In this document: positions 57,615 through 64,000 of the stretch, in pieces
Layout of the letters: the number at the start of each line of letters is the position of its first letter
How positions within the stretch are numbered: the stretch's first letter is position 1
Source of the DNA: Cryobacterium sp. PH31-AA6
GTDB taxonomy: Bacteria; Actinomycetota; Actinomycetes; Actinomycetales; Microbacteriaceae
Assembly (NCBI RefSeq): GCF_030063195.1
Contig: NZ_JASISS010000005.1
Location: 62,001 to 126,000, forward strand
Length of the DNA: 64,000 nt
Direction: 5' to 3'
Position numbers and translations under genes: made by a program
Notes under the pieces: model-generated
The model's database searches: none
What the model saw: only the letters and a program-made list of their open reading frames with translations
What the model was told of the DNA's origin: nothing

Positions 57615-58681
57615 CCGGTTCCGCGGGTGCTGCGCCGCACCGCGGGACTCCCGCCACCCGCGGAGCGGCGCGGCACCCGCACACGGGGACCGCGGGGGCG
57701 CCGGAGACGGCGGCGCTCAGGGTGCTCGTCACCGGCGCAAGCGGGTTCCTCGGTCGCGCCGTCGCCGCCCGGATCGCCGCCGCCGGGCACGAAGTCTTCA
57801 CCTTTCAGCGCCGGGCGTCCGGAGTGCCGGGGGTGGCGGACCGGCTCGGCTCGATCGGTGACCCCGTCTCGGTCGCCCGTGCGGTCGCCGACATCGATGC
57901 CGTCGTGCACCTCGCCGCGAAGGTTTCCCTCGCGGGCGAGGCGGCCGATTTCGAAGCCGTGAACGTGGGCGGAACCCGCAGCCTGCTGGCCGCGGCGGAG
58001 GATGCCGGCGCCTCCCGTTTCGTCTACGTGTCGTCGCCGTCCGTGGCGCACGCCGGGGCATCCATCGTCGGCCTTGACGCCCTCCCGGCCGACCCCGACC
58101 GGGCTCGCGGCGACTACGCCCGCACGAAGGCCAGGGCCGAGCTGATCGCGCTCGCCGCTGACTCCCCGCGGCTGCGCGTCGTCGCGGTGCGCCCGCACCT
58201 GGTCTGGGGGCCCGGCGACACCCAGCTCGTCGCGCGAATTGTGGAGCGCGCCCGGGCCGGACGGCTGCCGTTGCTCGGGCACGGCGCCGCCCTGATCGAC
58301 ACCACCTACATCGACAACGCGGCCTCGGCCATCGCCGCGGCGCTGGAGCGCGCCGACGCCGTGCACGGGCGCGCCTATGTGGTCACCAACGGCGAGCCCC
58401 GGCCGGTGGCCGAGCTGCTCGCCGGAATGTGCGAGGCCGCGGGAGTGGCTGCCCCGGGCTGGCGGGTACCGGCGGTGCTCGCCCGCGGCGCCGGATCGCT
58501 GATCGAGGCGGCCTGGCGGGTGCGGCCGGGCGCCGATGAGCCACCGATGACCAGGTTCCTGGCCGAACAGCTCTCGACCGCGCACTGGTTCGACCAGCGC
58601 CAAACCCGGGCCGACCTGCATTGGACCCCCGAGGTGACCCTCGATGAGGGCTTCCGGCGGCTCGCGGCGTCGTACCGGTAG
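57611..58681 (+). CDS. oleD: 2-alkyl-3-oxoalkanoate reductase OleD
   Basis: 356 residues, extended SDR. After about 35 residues of Pro/Arg/Thr-rich lead the NADPH fold begins at LRVLVTGASGFLGRAVAARI. VYVSSPSV and YARTKARAE give the catalytic serine, tyrosine and lysine. It reduces the OleA beta-ketoacid to the beta-hydroxyacid used by OleC. GTG 57611 overlaps the oleBC stop in GTGA, so oleA-oleBC-oleD is one coupled operon. Confidence 0.92.
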   Translation: MTGSAGAAPHRGTPATRGAARHPHTGTAGAPETAALRVLVTGASGFLGRAVAARIAAAGHEVFTFQRRASGVPGVADRLGSIGDPVSVARAVADIDAVVHLAAKVSLAGEAADFEAVNVGGTRSLLAAAEDAGASRFVYVSSPSVAHAGASIVGLDALPADPDRARGDYARTKARAELIALAADSPRLRVVAVRPHLVWGPGDTQLVARIVERARAGRLPLLGHGAALIDTTYIDNAASAIAAALERADAVHGRAYVVTNGEPRPVAELLAGMCEAAGVAAPGWRVPAVLARGAGSLIEAAWRVRPGADEPPMTRFLAEQLSTAHWFDQRQTRADLHWTPEVTLDEGFRRLAASYR

Positions 58682-58683
58682 CA

Positions 58684-58808
58684 TCGGGCCGGGTCGGGTC
58701 CTGGTCGGCGTCGGCGTCCAGGTCCTGGTCGGCGTCCGCGTCGGGGTCAGGGTCCCGGTCGGGTCCGGGTCGGGTCCTGGTCGGCGTCGGCGTCGGGGTC
58801 AGGGTCCG
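58684..58808. repeat. GGTCGG-rich imperfect tandem repeat between oleD and GntR
   Basis: Strings such as GGTCGGGTCCTGGTCGGCGT and GTCGGGGTCAGGGTCC each occur twice. It fills the whole gap between the two convergent genes and leaves no other terminator visible. Confidence 0.8.
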
Positions 58809-59177
58809 CTACGGACGAATCCCGAGGGCCGCCGCCACGATCCGGAGGGCCTCGGCCGCGTCAAGTCCGAGCGCCCGCGCCCGTTCGGCGTAGGCGATCG
58901 CGGCCAGTTGCGCCTGCTTGTGAGTGGCGTCCCCGGTCGCGGCGATGAAGGAGCCGAGCCGGCCCCTCGTCTCGATCACCTGGTCGCGCTCGAGTTCGCG
59001 GTAGGCCCGGGCGACCGTGTTCGCGGCCAGGCCGAGCGTCTCGGCCAGGCGGCGCACGGTGGGCAGTTTGTCGCCCGGCGCGAACGCGCCGCTGCGCACG
59101 CCCTCGATCACCTGCGTCCGCAGCTGCTCGAACGGCGGCGTCGGCGAGTGCGGGTCCAGCATCAGGGTGATGGCCAT
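58809..59177 (-). CDS. GntR family regulator, YtrA subfamily
   Basis: 122 residues. Winged HTH (about 12-75) with EQLRTQVIEGVRSGAFAPGDKLPTVRRLAETLGLAANTVARAYRELE. The short C-terminus lacks a metabolite domain, as in YtrA regulators that control ABC exporters. AGGAG lies before ATG 59177. Its target is not adjacent. Confidence 0.9.
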   Translation of the reverse strand: MAITLMLDPHSPTPPFEQLRTQVIEGVRSGAFAPGDKLPTVRRLAETLGLAANTVARAYRELERDQVIETRGRLGSFIAATGDATHKQAQLAAIAYAERARALGLDAAEALRIVAAALGIRP

Positions 59178-59254
59178 GTGACTCCTTTGTGCAATTTATG
59201 TACCAAGCTAATCGCCGGTTAGCCGCGAGGCAAGGCGGACGGCCCAGGGCGGGG

Positions 59255-59260
59255 CATACT
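59255..59260 (+). promoter_or_regulatory. -10-like CATACT, six bases before the DUF1905 gene
   Basis: CATACT, a one-mismatch match to TANNNT at the same six-base distance from ATG 59267. Confidence 0.45.
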
Positions 59261-59266
59261 CGAGTC

Positions 59267-59716
59267 ATGAAATTCACCACGGTGCTCGAACTCGGCGGCA
59301 AGACCGCGACCGGAATCCCCGTGCCCGAGGCTGTCGTCGCGGCCCTGGGTGCCGGCAAACGGCATCCGGTCGTCGTGACCATCGGCTCGCACAGCTACCG
59401 CAGCTCGGTCGCGCCCTACCGCGGGGCGTACATGATCGCGATGAGCGCGGAGAACCGCGCGCTCGCCGAGGTGGCCGCCGGGGACGAGATCGAGGTTGAC
59501 CTCCGACTCGACACCGAGCCCCGTGAGGTGGAGGTGCCCGCTGACTTCGCCGCCGCCCTCGCGAACGAGGATGCCCGCGCCGCCTTCGACGCGCTGTCCT
59601 ATAGCAACCAGCGCCGGCACGTGCTCGCCATCGAGGGGGCGAAGGCCGCAGAGACCCGCGAGCGGCGCATCCTCGCAGCGCTCGCCGAACTGGTGCCGCC
59701 GTCCCCGGCCGAATAG
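59267..59716 (+). CDS. DUF1905/YdeI-type (OmdA domain) protein
   Basis: 149 residues. The N-terminal DUF1905 barrel (LELGGKTATGIPVPEAVVAAL) and the C-terminal bacteriocin-protection YdeI/OmpD-associated helix (ALSYSNQRRHVLAIEGAKAAETRERRI) are both present. Function unknown; E. coli YdeI is linked to polymyxin and cold responses. Confidence 0.88.
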   Translation: MKFTTVLELGGKTATGIPVPEAVVAALGAGKRHPVVVTIGSHSYRSSVAPYRGAYMIAMSAENRALAEVAAGDEIEVDLRLDTEPREVEVPADFAAALANEDARAAFDALSYSNQRRHVLAIEGAKAAETRERRILAALAELVPPSPAE

Positions 59717-59742
59717 TACGAGAGCGCACGGTCGGCGGTCGG

Positions 59743-59748
59743 TAGGCT
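59743..59748 (+). promoter_or_regulatory. -10 box TAGGCT, leaderless start of FetB-like gene
   Basis: TAGGCT, six bases, GTG 59755. Confidence 0.65.
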
Positions 59749-59754
59749 CTGAGG

Positions 59755-60525
59755 GTGACCTGGCCCAGCGACCTGCCCGCCCAATTGGCGGGGCTCCTGC
59801 CGAGCCTGGTCGGCATCCTGGTGCTGATCAGCATCGTCTCTTTGGTGTTGAAGGCCTACCGGGTGTCGCGCCCGTTCGCCCCGGCGCTCGCCGTGTTGCG
59901 CGGTGCCCTCCAACTCGCGGCGATCAGCCTGATCCTCAGTGGGATCATCTCCGACCCGTTCTGGGTCGGCGTCGGCCTCACGGTCATGTTCATCGCGGCG
60001 GTGAGCACGGTCAACCGTCGGCTCGGCGCCACCCGACGGCACTTCGGCTGGGTGGCCGCGTCGATGGGGCTCGGCATCCTGGTCACCCTCGGCGTGGTCT
60101 TCTCGGTTGGAGCGATCGAATTCTCCCCGCGGTATGTGCTCTCGTTCGGTGGAATCGTCATCGGCAACGCGATGTCGATCGCGACGCTCTCCGGCCGCCG
60201 GTTCGGCGAGGCCGTCACCGAGCACTGGGATGAGGTGGAAGGCTGGCTCGCGCTGGGCGCGACTCCCCGTCAGTCGACGGCGGAGCTCGCCCGCCGGGCC
60301 GCCTACTTCGCGATGATCCCGTCGACCGACCAGACGAAGACCACCGGGCTGGTCACCCTGCCTGGCGCCTTCGTCGGCGCGATCTTCGGCGGGGCGAGCC
60401 CGCTCGAGGCCGGCAGATTCCAGATCGTCGTGCTGGCCGGCATCCTCTGCGCCGGCTCAATCGCCGCCGTCACCCTGATCCGTTTCCTCGCCCCGGTCAC
60501 CCACCGCCCGGTCCCGATCCCCTAA
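59755..60525 (+). CDS. UPF0014 membrane permease, FetB/YbbM-like
   Basis: 256 residues, seven membrane helices. VLRGALQLAAISLIL, VIGNAMSIATLSGRRFGEAV and ALGATPRQSTAELARRA are UPF0014 blocks; FetAB in E. coli exports iron. No adjacent FetA ATPase gene is present, so the partner must lie elsewhere or be absent. Confidence 0.88.
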   Translation: MTWPSDLPAQLAGLLPSLVGILVLISIVSLVLKAYRVSRPFAPALAVLRGALQLAAISLILSGIISDPFWVGVGLTVMFIAAVSTVNRRLGATRRHFGWVAASMGLGILVTLGVVFSVGAIEFSPRYVLSFGGIVIGNAMSIATLSGRRFGEAVTEHWDEVEGWLALGATPRQSTAELARRAAYFAMIPSTDQTKTTGLVTLPGAFVGAIFGGASPLEAGRFQIVVLAGILCAGSIAAVTLIRFLAPVTHRPVPIP

Positions 60526-60543
60526 ACCCCGCCCGCTCCTACC

Positions 60544-60604
60544 CGCGAGAGTGCACTTTTCGCCCGTTCGCGGGTGGGGAGGGGGCGAAAAGTGCACTCT
60601 CGCG
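60544..60604. terminator. 22-bp perfect inverted repeat between convergent genes
   Basis: The arms 60544-60565 and 60583-60604 are perfect reverse complements (core GAGAGTGCACTTTTCGCC) around a 17-base loop. The stem contains its own T4 and A4 runs. It can terminate both the FetB-like gene and lrp. Its length is greater than usual, so it may be a dispersed hairpin element. Confidence 0.8.
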
Positions 60605-60640
60605 GACGGGGACGAAGTGGGGCGAGGCGAGGCGGAGCGG

Positions 60641-61078
60641 CTACTGGGCGGCTCGGTGGATGAGGCGGGAGAGCACGATGGCACTGCGGGTGTGATCAAC
60701 GTTCGGGGCGAGCCGTACCTTTTCGAGTGCCGCTTCCAAGCCGGCGATGTCGCGCGCCCTGATGTGCACAATGGCGTCGGCGCTGCCGGTGACCGTGCCG
60801 GCATCGACCACCTCCGGCACGCCGGAGAGGATGCGCAGCAGCTCTTCCGGCGCGACCGTGCCGCGGCAGAACAACTCGACGTAGGCCTCCGTGCTCATGC
60901 CGTCGATGGCCGGGTCGACCTGGATCGTGAACCCGCGGATGATGCCGTCCGTGACCAGCCGGTCCACTCGCCGTTTCACGGCCGACGCAGACAGGCCGAC
61001 GATCGAGCCGATGTCACCGTAGCCGGCGCGGGCATTCTGGCGAAGAAGATCGAGAATGCCGCGGTCCAGGTTGTCCAT
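60641..61078 (-). CDS. Lrp/AsnC family regulator of the ddaH-rocD unit
   Basis: 145 residues. HTH (LDRGILDLLRQNARAGYGDIGSIVGLSASAVKRRVDRLV) and a RAM effector domain (VPEVVDAGTVTGSADAIVHI). It diverges from ddaH-rocD across 418 bp; the same AsnC-next-to-ddaH/rocD order occurs in mycobacteria, so it probably senses an amino acid of arginine/ornithine metabolism. Leaderless start at ATG 61078. Confidence 0.9.
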   Translation of the reverse strand: MDNLDRGILDLLRQNARAGYGDIGSIVGLSASAVKRRVDRLVTDGIIRGFTIQVDPAIDGMSTEAYVELFCRGTVAPEELLRILSGVPEVVDAGTVTGSADAIVHIRARDIAGLEAALEKVRLAPNVDHTRSAIVLSRLIHRAAQ

Positions 61079-61084
61079 CCCGCG

Positions 61085-61090
61085 AGTCTA
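61085..61090 (-). promoter_or_regulatory. -10 box TAGACT, leaderless start of lrp
   Basis: TAGACT, six bases, ATG 61078. Confidence 0.65.
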
Positions 61091-61201
61091 GGCGAAATCG
61101 TTGCGCTTTCGAGGGCTTTCGCGCACCAAATTTGCGCCCGATAGCGGGAATCACTGGATACCTGCGCAGGGTTCTGTTGCCGCGGCGGCGACCGCGGGTC
61201 C

Positions 61202-61225
61202 GGTCTCGACAGGCTGGACCATCGG
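61202..61225 (+). repeat. Single diverged copy of the dispersed repeat
   Basis: GGTCTCGACAGGCTGGACC followed by ATCGG; two mismatches to the array core. It lies in the lrp-ddaH gap, followed by short imperfect repeats of GCGACCGCTACG type (61231-61275). Confidence 0.8.
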
Positions 61226-61284
61226 CACGTCCACCGCTACGGCGACCGCTACGCCGACCACTGCGGCGACCGCGGCGCCGGTCT

Positions 61285-61300
61285 CGCACGCATGCGTGCG
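61285..61300. promoter_or_regulatory. Perfect 16-bp palindrome in the lrp-ddaH gap
   Basis: CGCACGCATGCGTGCG is fully self-complementary. Placed about 200 bases before each start codon, it is a candidate operator. The rest of the 418-bp gap holds the repeat copy, GC-rich short repeats, and an AT-richer stretch (61328-61365) likely to hold the ddaH promoter. No gene is seen. Confidence 0.5.
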
Positions 61301-61496
61301 CGGCGAGCGAGGATCACGCAGGAATCGAGCGTGATTTAGCGTGACATGCCGATTCATGCTGTGTGAGACTGGAACCGGCGTCCCTGCATGGTCTTCGGTT
61401 TCAGCCGGGCAGGGCTCTCGTGAGTGACCTGGTCCGCCATCCACCCCCGTGTTCCGATCTTGCCCCCAGCGGCGGAACGCAGACGAAGGAGCTCCA

Positions 61497-62360
61497 ATGA
61501 CGACCAATCTCGACGCGCTCGTCTCGCCAGAGGCACCCGTGCGCACGCCGGTCAAGCGCACGATCCTGATGTGCAAGCCCAGTTATTTCACGGTGGTCTA
61601 CCGGATCAACCCCTGGATGGACCCGGCCGTGCCCACCGACACCTCGCTGGCCGTCGCCCAGTGGCAGACGCTCTACGACACGTACATCGGCCTCGGCTTC
61701 GACGTGCACCTGATCGACCCGATCGACGGCCTGCCCGACATGGTCTACGCGGCCAACGGCGGCTTCGTCATCGACAACATCGCCTACGGCGCGGCGTTCA
61801 CCTATGAGCAGCGCCAGCCCGAGGGCCCGGCCTACATGGACTGGTTCCGCGACAACGGCTTTGACGTGCGCGCGCCGAAGGAGATCAACGAGGGCGAGGG
61901 CGACTTCCTCCTCGTCGGCGACGTCATCCTGGCCGGCACCGGCTTCCGCAGCGCCTCGCACAGCCACGAAGAGGTCTCGGCGATCTACGGCCGCCCGGTG
62001 ATCACGCTCAACCTGGTCAACCCGAACTTCTACCACCTGGACACGGCCATCGCTGTGCTCGACACGTCACCGGGCTCAGGGAACGGCCACATCGCCTACC
62101 TCCCGAGCGCCTTCGATGAGCCCAGCCTGGCCATCCTGCGTGAGCGCTACCCGGATGCCGTGATCGTCACCGAGGAAGACGCGGCCATCCTCGGCCTCAA
62201 CTCCTACTCCGACGGCTACAACGTGGTCATCGCCGCCCGAGCCAAGGACTTCGAACGCCAGCTGCGCGAGCGCGGCTACAACCCGATCGGCGTCGACCTG
62301 TCCGAGCTGCTGCTCGGCGGCGGCGGCGTGAAGTGCTGCACCCTGGAGCTGCGCCGATGA
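61497..62360 (+). CDS. ddaH: Guanidino-group hydrolase, DdaH/ArgZ-like
   Basis: 287 residues, pentein fold. PDMVYAANGGFV, EGEGDFLLVG and NFYHLDTAIAVLD are the arginine-modifying family blocks, and the catalytic cysteine is C280 or C281 in GGGVKCCTLELRR at the C-terminus. Annotated relatives are dimethylarginine dimethylaminohydrolases; coupling with rocD argues for production of ornithine from arginine instead. ATG 61497 has GAAGGAG upstream. The stop overlaps rocD in ATGA. Confidence 0.88.
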   Translation: MTTNLDALVSPEAPVRTPVKRTILMCKPSYFTVVYRINPWMDPAVPTDTSLAVAQWQTLYDTYIGLGFDVHLIDPIDGLPDMVYAANGGFVIDNIAYGAAFTYEQRQPEGPAYMDWFRDNGFDVRAPKEINEGEGDFLLVGDVILAGTGFRSASHSHEEVSAIYGRPVITLNLVNPNFYHLDTAIAVLDTSPGSGNGHIAYLPSAFDEPSLAILRERYPDAVIVTEEDAAILGLNSYSDGYNVVIAARAKDFERQLRERGYNPIGVDLSELLLGGGGVKCCTLELRR

Positions 62361-63595
62361 CCGACCTGCAGGCCAGCCGCACCCTCGGCCAGGCCGACTA
62401 CATCGCCCTCGAGAACGAGCATGCGGCCCACAACTATCATCCGCTGCCCGTCGTCGTGGCCTCCGGCGACGGCGCCTGGGTGACGGATGTCGACGGCAAG
62501 CGCTACCTCGACTGTCTGGCGGCGTACTCCGCGGTCAACTTCGGGCACTCCAACCCGGTGCTGCTCGAGGCCGCCCGCGCGCAGCTCGGCCGGATCACGC
62601 TCACCAGCCGCGCCTTCCACAACGACCAGCTCGGCCCGTTCGTCGCCGCGCTGGCGAAGCTCGCCGGCAAGGACATGGTGCTGCCGATGAACACGGGCGC
62701 CGAGGCGGTCGAGTCGGCCGTCAAGGTGGCCAGGGCCTGGGGCTACCGGGTCAAGGGCGTCGCGGACGGACTGGCCAACATCATCGTGGCCGGCGAGAAC
62801 TTCCACGGCCGCACCACCACGATCATCAGTTTCTCCGACGACGAGTCCGCCCGCAAGGACTTCGGCCCGTTCACGCCGGGCTTCCGCACGGTGCCCTATG
62901 GGGACGCCGCCGCGCTGGAGGCCGCGATCGACGAGAACACGGTCGCCGTGCTGATCGAGCCGATCCAGGGCGAGGCCGGCATCGTGGTGCCTCCCGCGGA
63001 GTACCTGCCCGCCGTGCGCGAGATCACCAGCCGCCACAACGTGCTGTTCATCGCCGATGAGATCCAGTCCGGCCTCGGCCGCACGGGCGCCACGTTCGCC
63101 TGCGACCTCGTTGGCGTCGTGCCCGACCTGTACCTGCTCGGCAAGGCGCTCGGCGGCGGGATCGTCCCGGTGTCCGCCGTCGTCGGCGACACGGATGTCC
63201 TCGGGGTGCTCCGTCCCGGTGAGCACGGTTCCACCTTCGGTGGAAACCCCCTGGCCGCGGCCGTCGGCCTTGCCGTGGTCGAGATGCTCGCCACCGGCGA
63301 GTACCAGGAGCGTGCGCGCGTGCTCGGCGCCCGGCTGCATGACGGCCTGCTCGGCCTGGTCGGCCATGGTGTCGTCGCCGTGCGCGGCGCCGGACTCTGG
63401 GCGGGAATCGACATCGACCCCGCGCTGGCCTCCGGCCGTGCCGTCTGCGAAGCACTGCTGGAGCGCGGCGTGCTCGCCAAAGACACCCACGGGTCGACCG
63501 TGCGGCTGGCCCCGCCGATCGTCGTCTCGGAAGAGGACATCGATTGGGCGGTCGCGCAGCTCGCCGCCGTGCTCGAGGAATTCGCGGCGGCCTAA
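62357..63595 (+). CDS. rocD: Ornithine aminotransferase
   Basis: 412 residues, class III PLP aminotransferase. The Schiff-base lysine is K263 in LLGKALGGGIVPVSAVV. NTGAEAVESAVKVARAWGY and IQGEAGIVVPP are ornithine aminotransferase blocks. It moves the delta-amino group of ornithine to 2-oxoglutarate, giving glutamate semialdehyde, which PutA (in this window) can oxidise. Confidence 0.94.
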   Translation: MTDLQASRTLGQADYIALENEHAAHNYHPLPVVVASGDGAWVTDVDGKRYLDCLAAYSAVNFGHSNPVLLEAARAQLGRITLTSRAFHNDQLGPFVAALAKLAGKDMVLPMNTGAEAVESAVKVARAWGYRVKGVADGLANIIVAGENFHGRTTTIISFSDDESARKDFGPFTPGFRTVPYGDAAALEAAIDENTVAVLIEPIQGEAGIVVPPAEYLPAVREITSRHNVLFIADEIQSGLGRTGATFACDLVGVVPDLYLLGKALGGGIVPVSAVVGDTDVLGVLRPGEHGSTFGGNPLAAAVGLAVVEMLATGEYQERARVLGARLHDGLLGLVGHGVVAVRGAGLWAGIDIDPALASGRAVCEALLERGVLAKDTHGSTVRLAPPIVVSEEDIDWAVAQLAAVLEEFAAA

Positions 63596-63598
63596 CCC

Positions 63599-63766
63599 GG
63601 CCGGCCTAACCCGGCCGGCCTAACCCGGCCGGCGCGACCCGGCCGGCGCGACCTGGCCGGCGCGACCTGGCCGGCGCGACCTGGCCGGCGCGACCTGGCC
63701 GGCGCGACCTGGCCGGCGCGACCTGGCCGGCGCGACCCGGCCGGCGCGACCCGGCCGGCGCCACCC
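63599..63766. repeat. 14-bp tandem repeat, twelve units, after rocD
   Basis: Units of GGCCGGC(G/C)(C/T)(G/A)ACC(C/T) start every 14 bases from 63599 to 63753. The outermost units carry CCTAACCC, which is also the sequence at the rocD stop, and GCGGCCTAACCCGG recurs after the array at about 63769. It fills the gap between convergent rocD and the FMN dehydrogenase gene. Confidence 0.93.
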
Positions 63767-63782
63767 TGCGGCCTAACCCGGG

Positions 63783-64000
63783 TCAGCGTGAGGCGGGGAT
63801 GCCCGCCGGCCGGGCGATCGGGCTGAGCCGGGCGAGCTGGGTGACGTGGCCGGGTTCGAGTTCCTCGAGCGAGTTGACGCCGAGCAGCCGCATGGTGCGG
63901 GTGATCTGGTCGCTGAGGATCTCGATGGCGCGGTCTACTCCGGCCTCGCCGCCGGCCATCAGGCCGTAGAGGTAGGCGCGGCCGACCAGGGTGAACCGGG
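63783..64000 (-). CDS. lldD: FMN-dependent alpha-hydroxyacid dehydrogenase, C-terminal part
   Basis: The last 72 codons of a gene that continues beyond the window. Translated from the minus strand it reads [18 protein letters not shown], then TRTMRLLGV, the conserved C-terminus of FMN-dependent L-lactate dehydrogenase/glycolate oxidase-type enzymes. Family assignment is firm, but lactate as substrate is only the commonest case. Confidence 0.85.
   Translation of the reverse strand, partial: RFTLVGRAYLYGLMAGGEAGVDRAIEILSDQITRTMRLLGVNSLEELEPGHVTQLARLSPIARPAGIPASR

Overview
The window is about 64 kb of GC-rich, densely coding DNA and reads as chromosome of an actinobacterium, most likely a Microbacteriaceae member close to Cryobacterium or relatives. 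The markers are NucS in place of MutS/MutL, a SUF operon ending in a 7Fe ferredoxin, the coproporphyrin-dependent haem route with HemQ, a 13E12-type DUF222-HNH gene, an OleBC fusion, and a dispersed 20-25 bp repeat. I see no prophage, transposase, rRNA or tRNA. The genus is an inference from gene content, not a sequence match.

Layout. 1-5148: end of a 3-hexulose-6-phosphate synthase gene, a HAD phosphatase, nucS, an MFS exporter, a PLP decarboxylase and a deleted aldehyde dehydrogenase remnant. 5180-10112: fdxA, sufT, sufC, sufD and sufB on the minus strand, diverging from erpA. 10123-18285: a wrecked APC transporter, a MATE transporter without an obvious start codon, the HNH gene, a repeat array, an M13 peptidase and a beta-lactamase-fold protein that has lost its catalytic serine. 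18354-22402: ybdD-cstA and glyQS. 23145-34916: a complete haem cluster from glutamyl-tRNA to haem b (hemA, hemE, hemY/cgoX, hemQ/chdC, hemH/cpfC, hemC, hemD, hemB, hemL), with three small membrane/accessory genes inside it. 34994-49709: short transcription units of oxidoreductases, an ABC exporter, TrhO, two LysR regulators, a thioesterase and an esterase. 49856-53464: putA. 53638-58681: oleA-oleBC-oleD for long-chain olefin synthesis. 58809-64000: GntR and DUF1905 genes, a FetB-like permease, an Lrp regulator diverging from ddaH-rocD, and the end of an FMN alpha-hydroxyacid dehydrogenase gene.

How it fits together. The nine haem genes form one pathway, and the SUF genes and ErpA supply Fe-S clusters, which the ferredoxin and probably the ferrochelatase need. 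DdaH/ArgZ-like hydrolase plus RocD lead arginine carbon to glutamate semialdehyde, the substrate of the second half of PutA. Ole proteins join two fatty acyl chains into an internal olefin.

Three things cut across gene annotation. Sixteen genes have a perfect TANNNT hexamer ending exactly six bases before the start codon, the signature of leaderless transcription. The repeat GTCTCGACAGGCTCGACCAC occurs between genes and has also expanded inside the oleBC reading frame, where it encodes the linker between the two enzymes. A 9-bp minisatellite has likewise expanded inside hemY.
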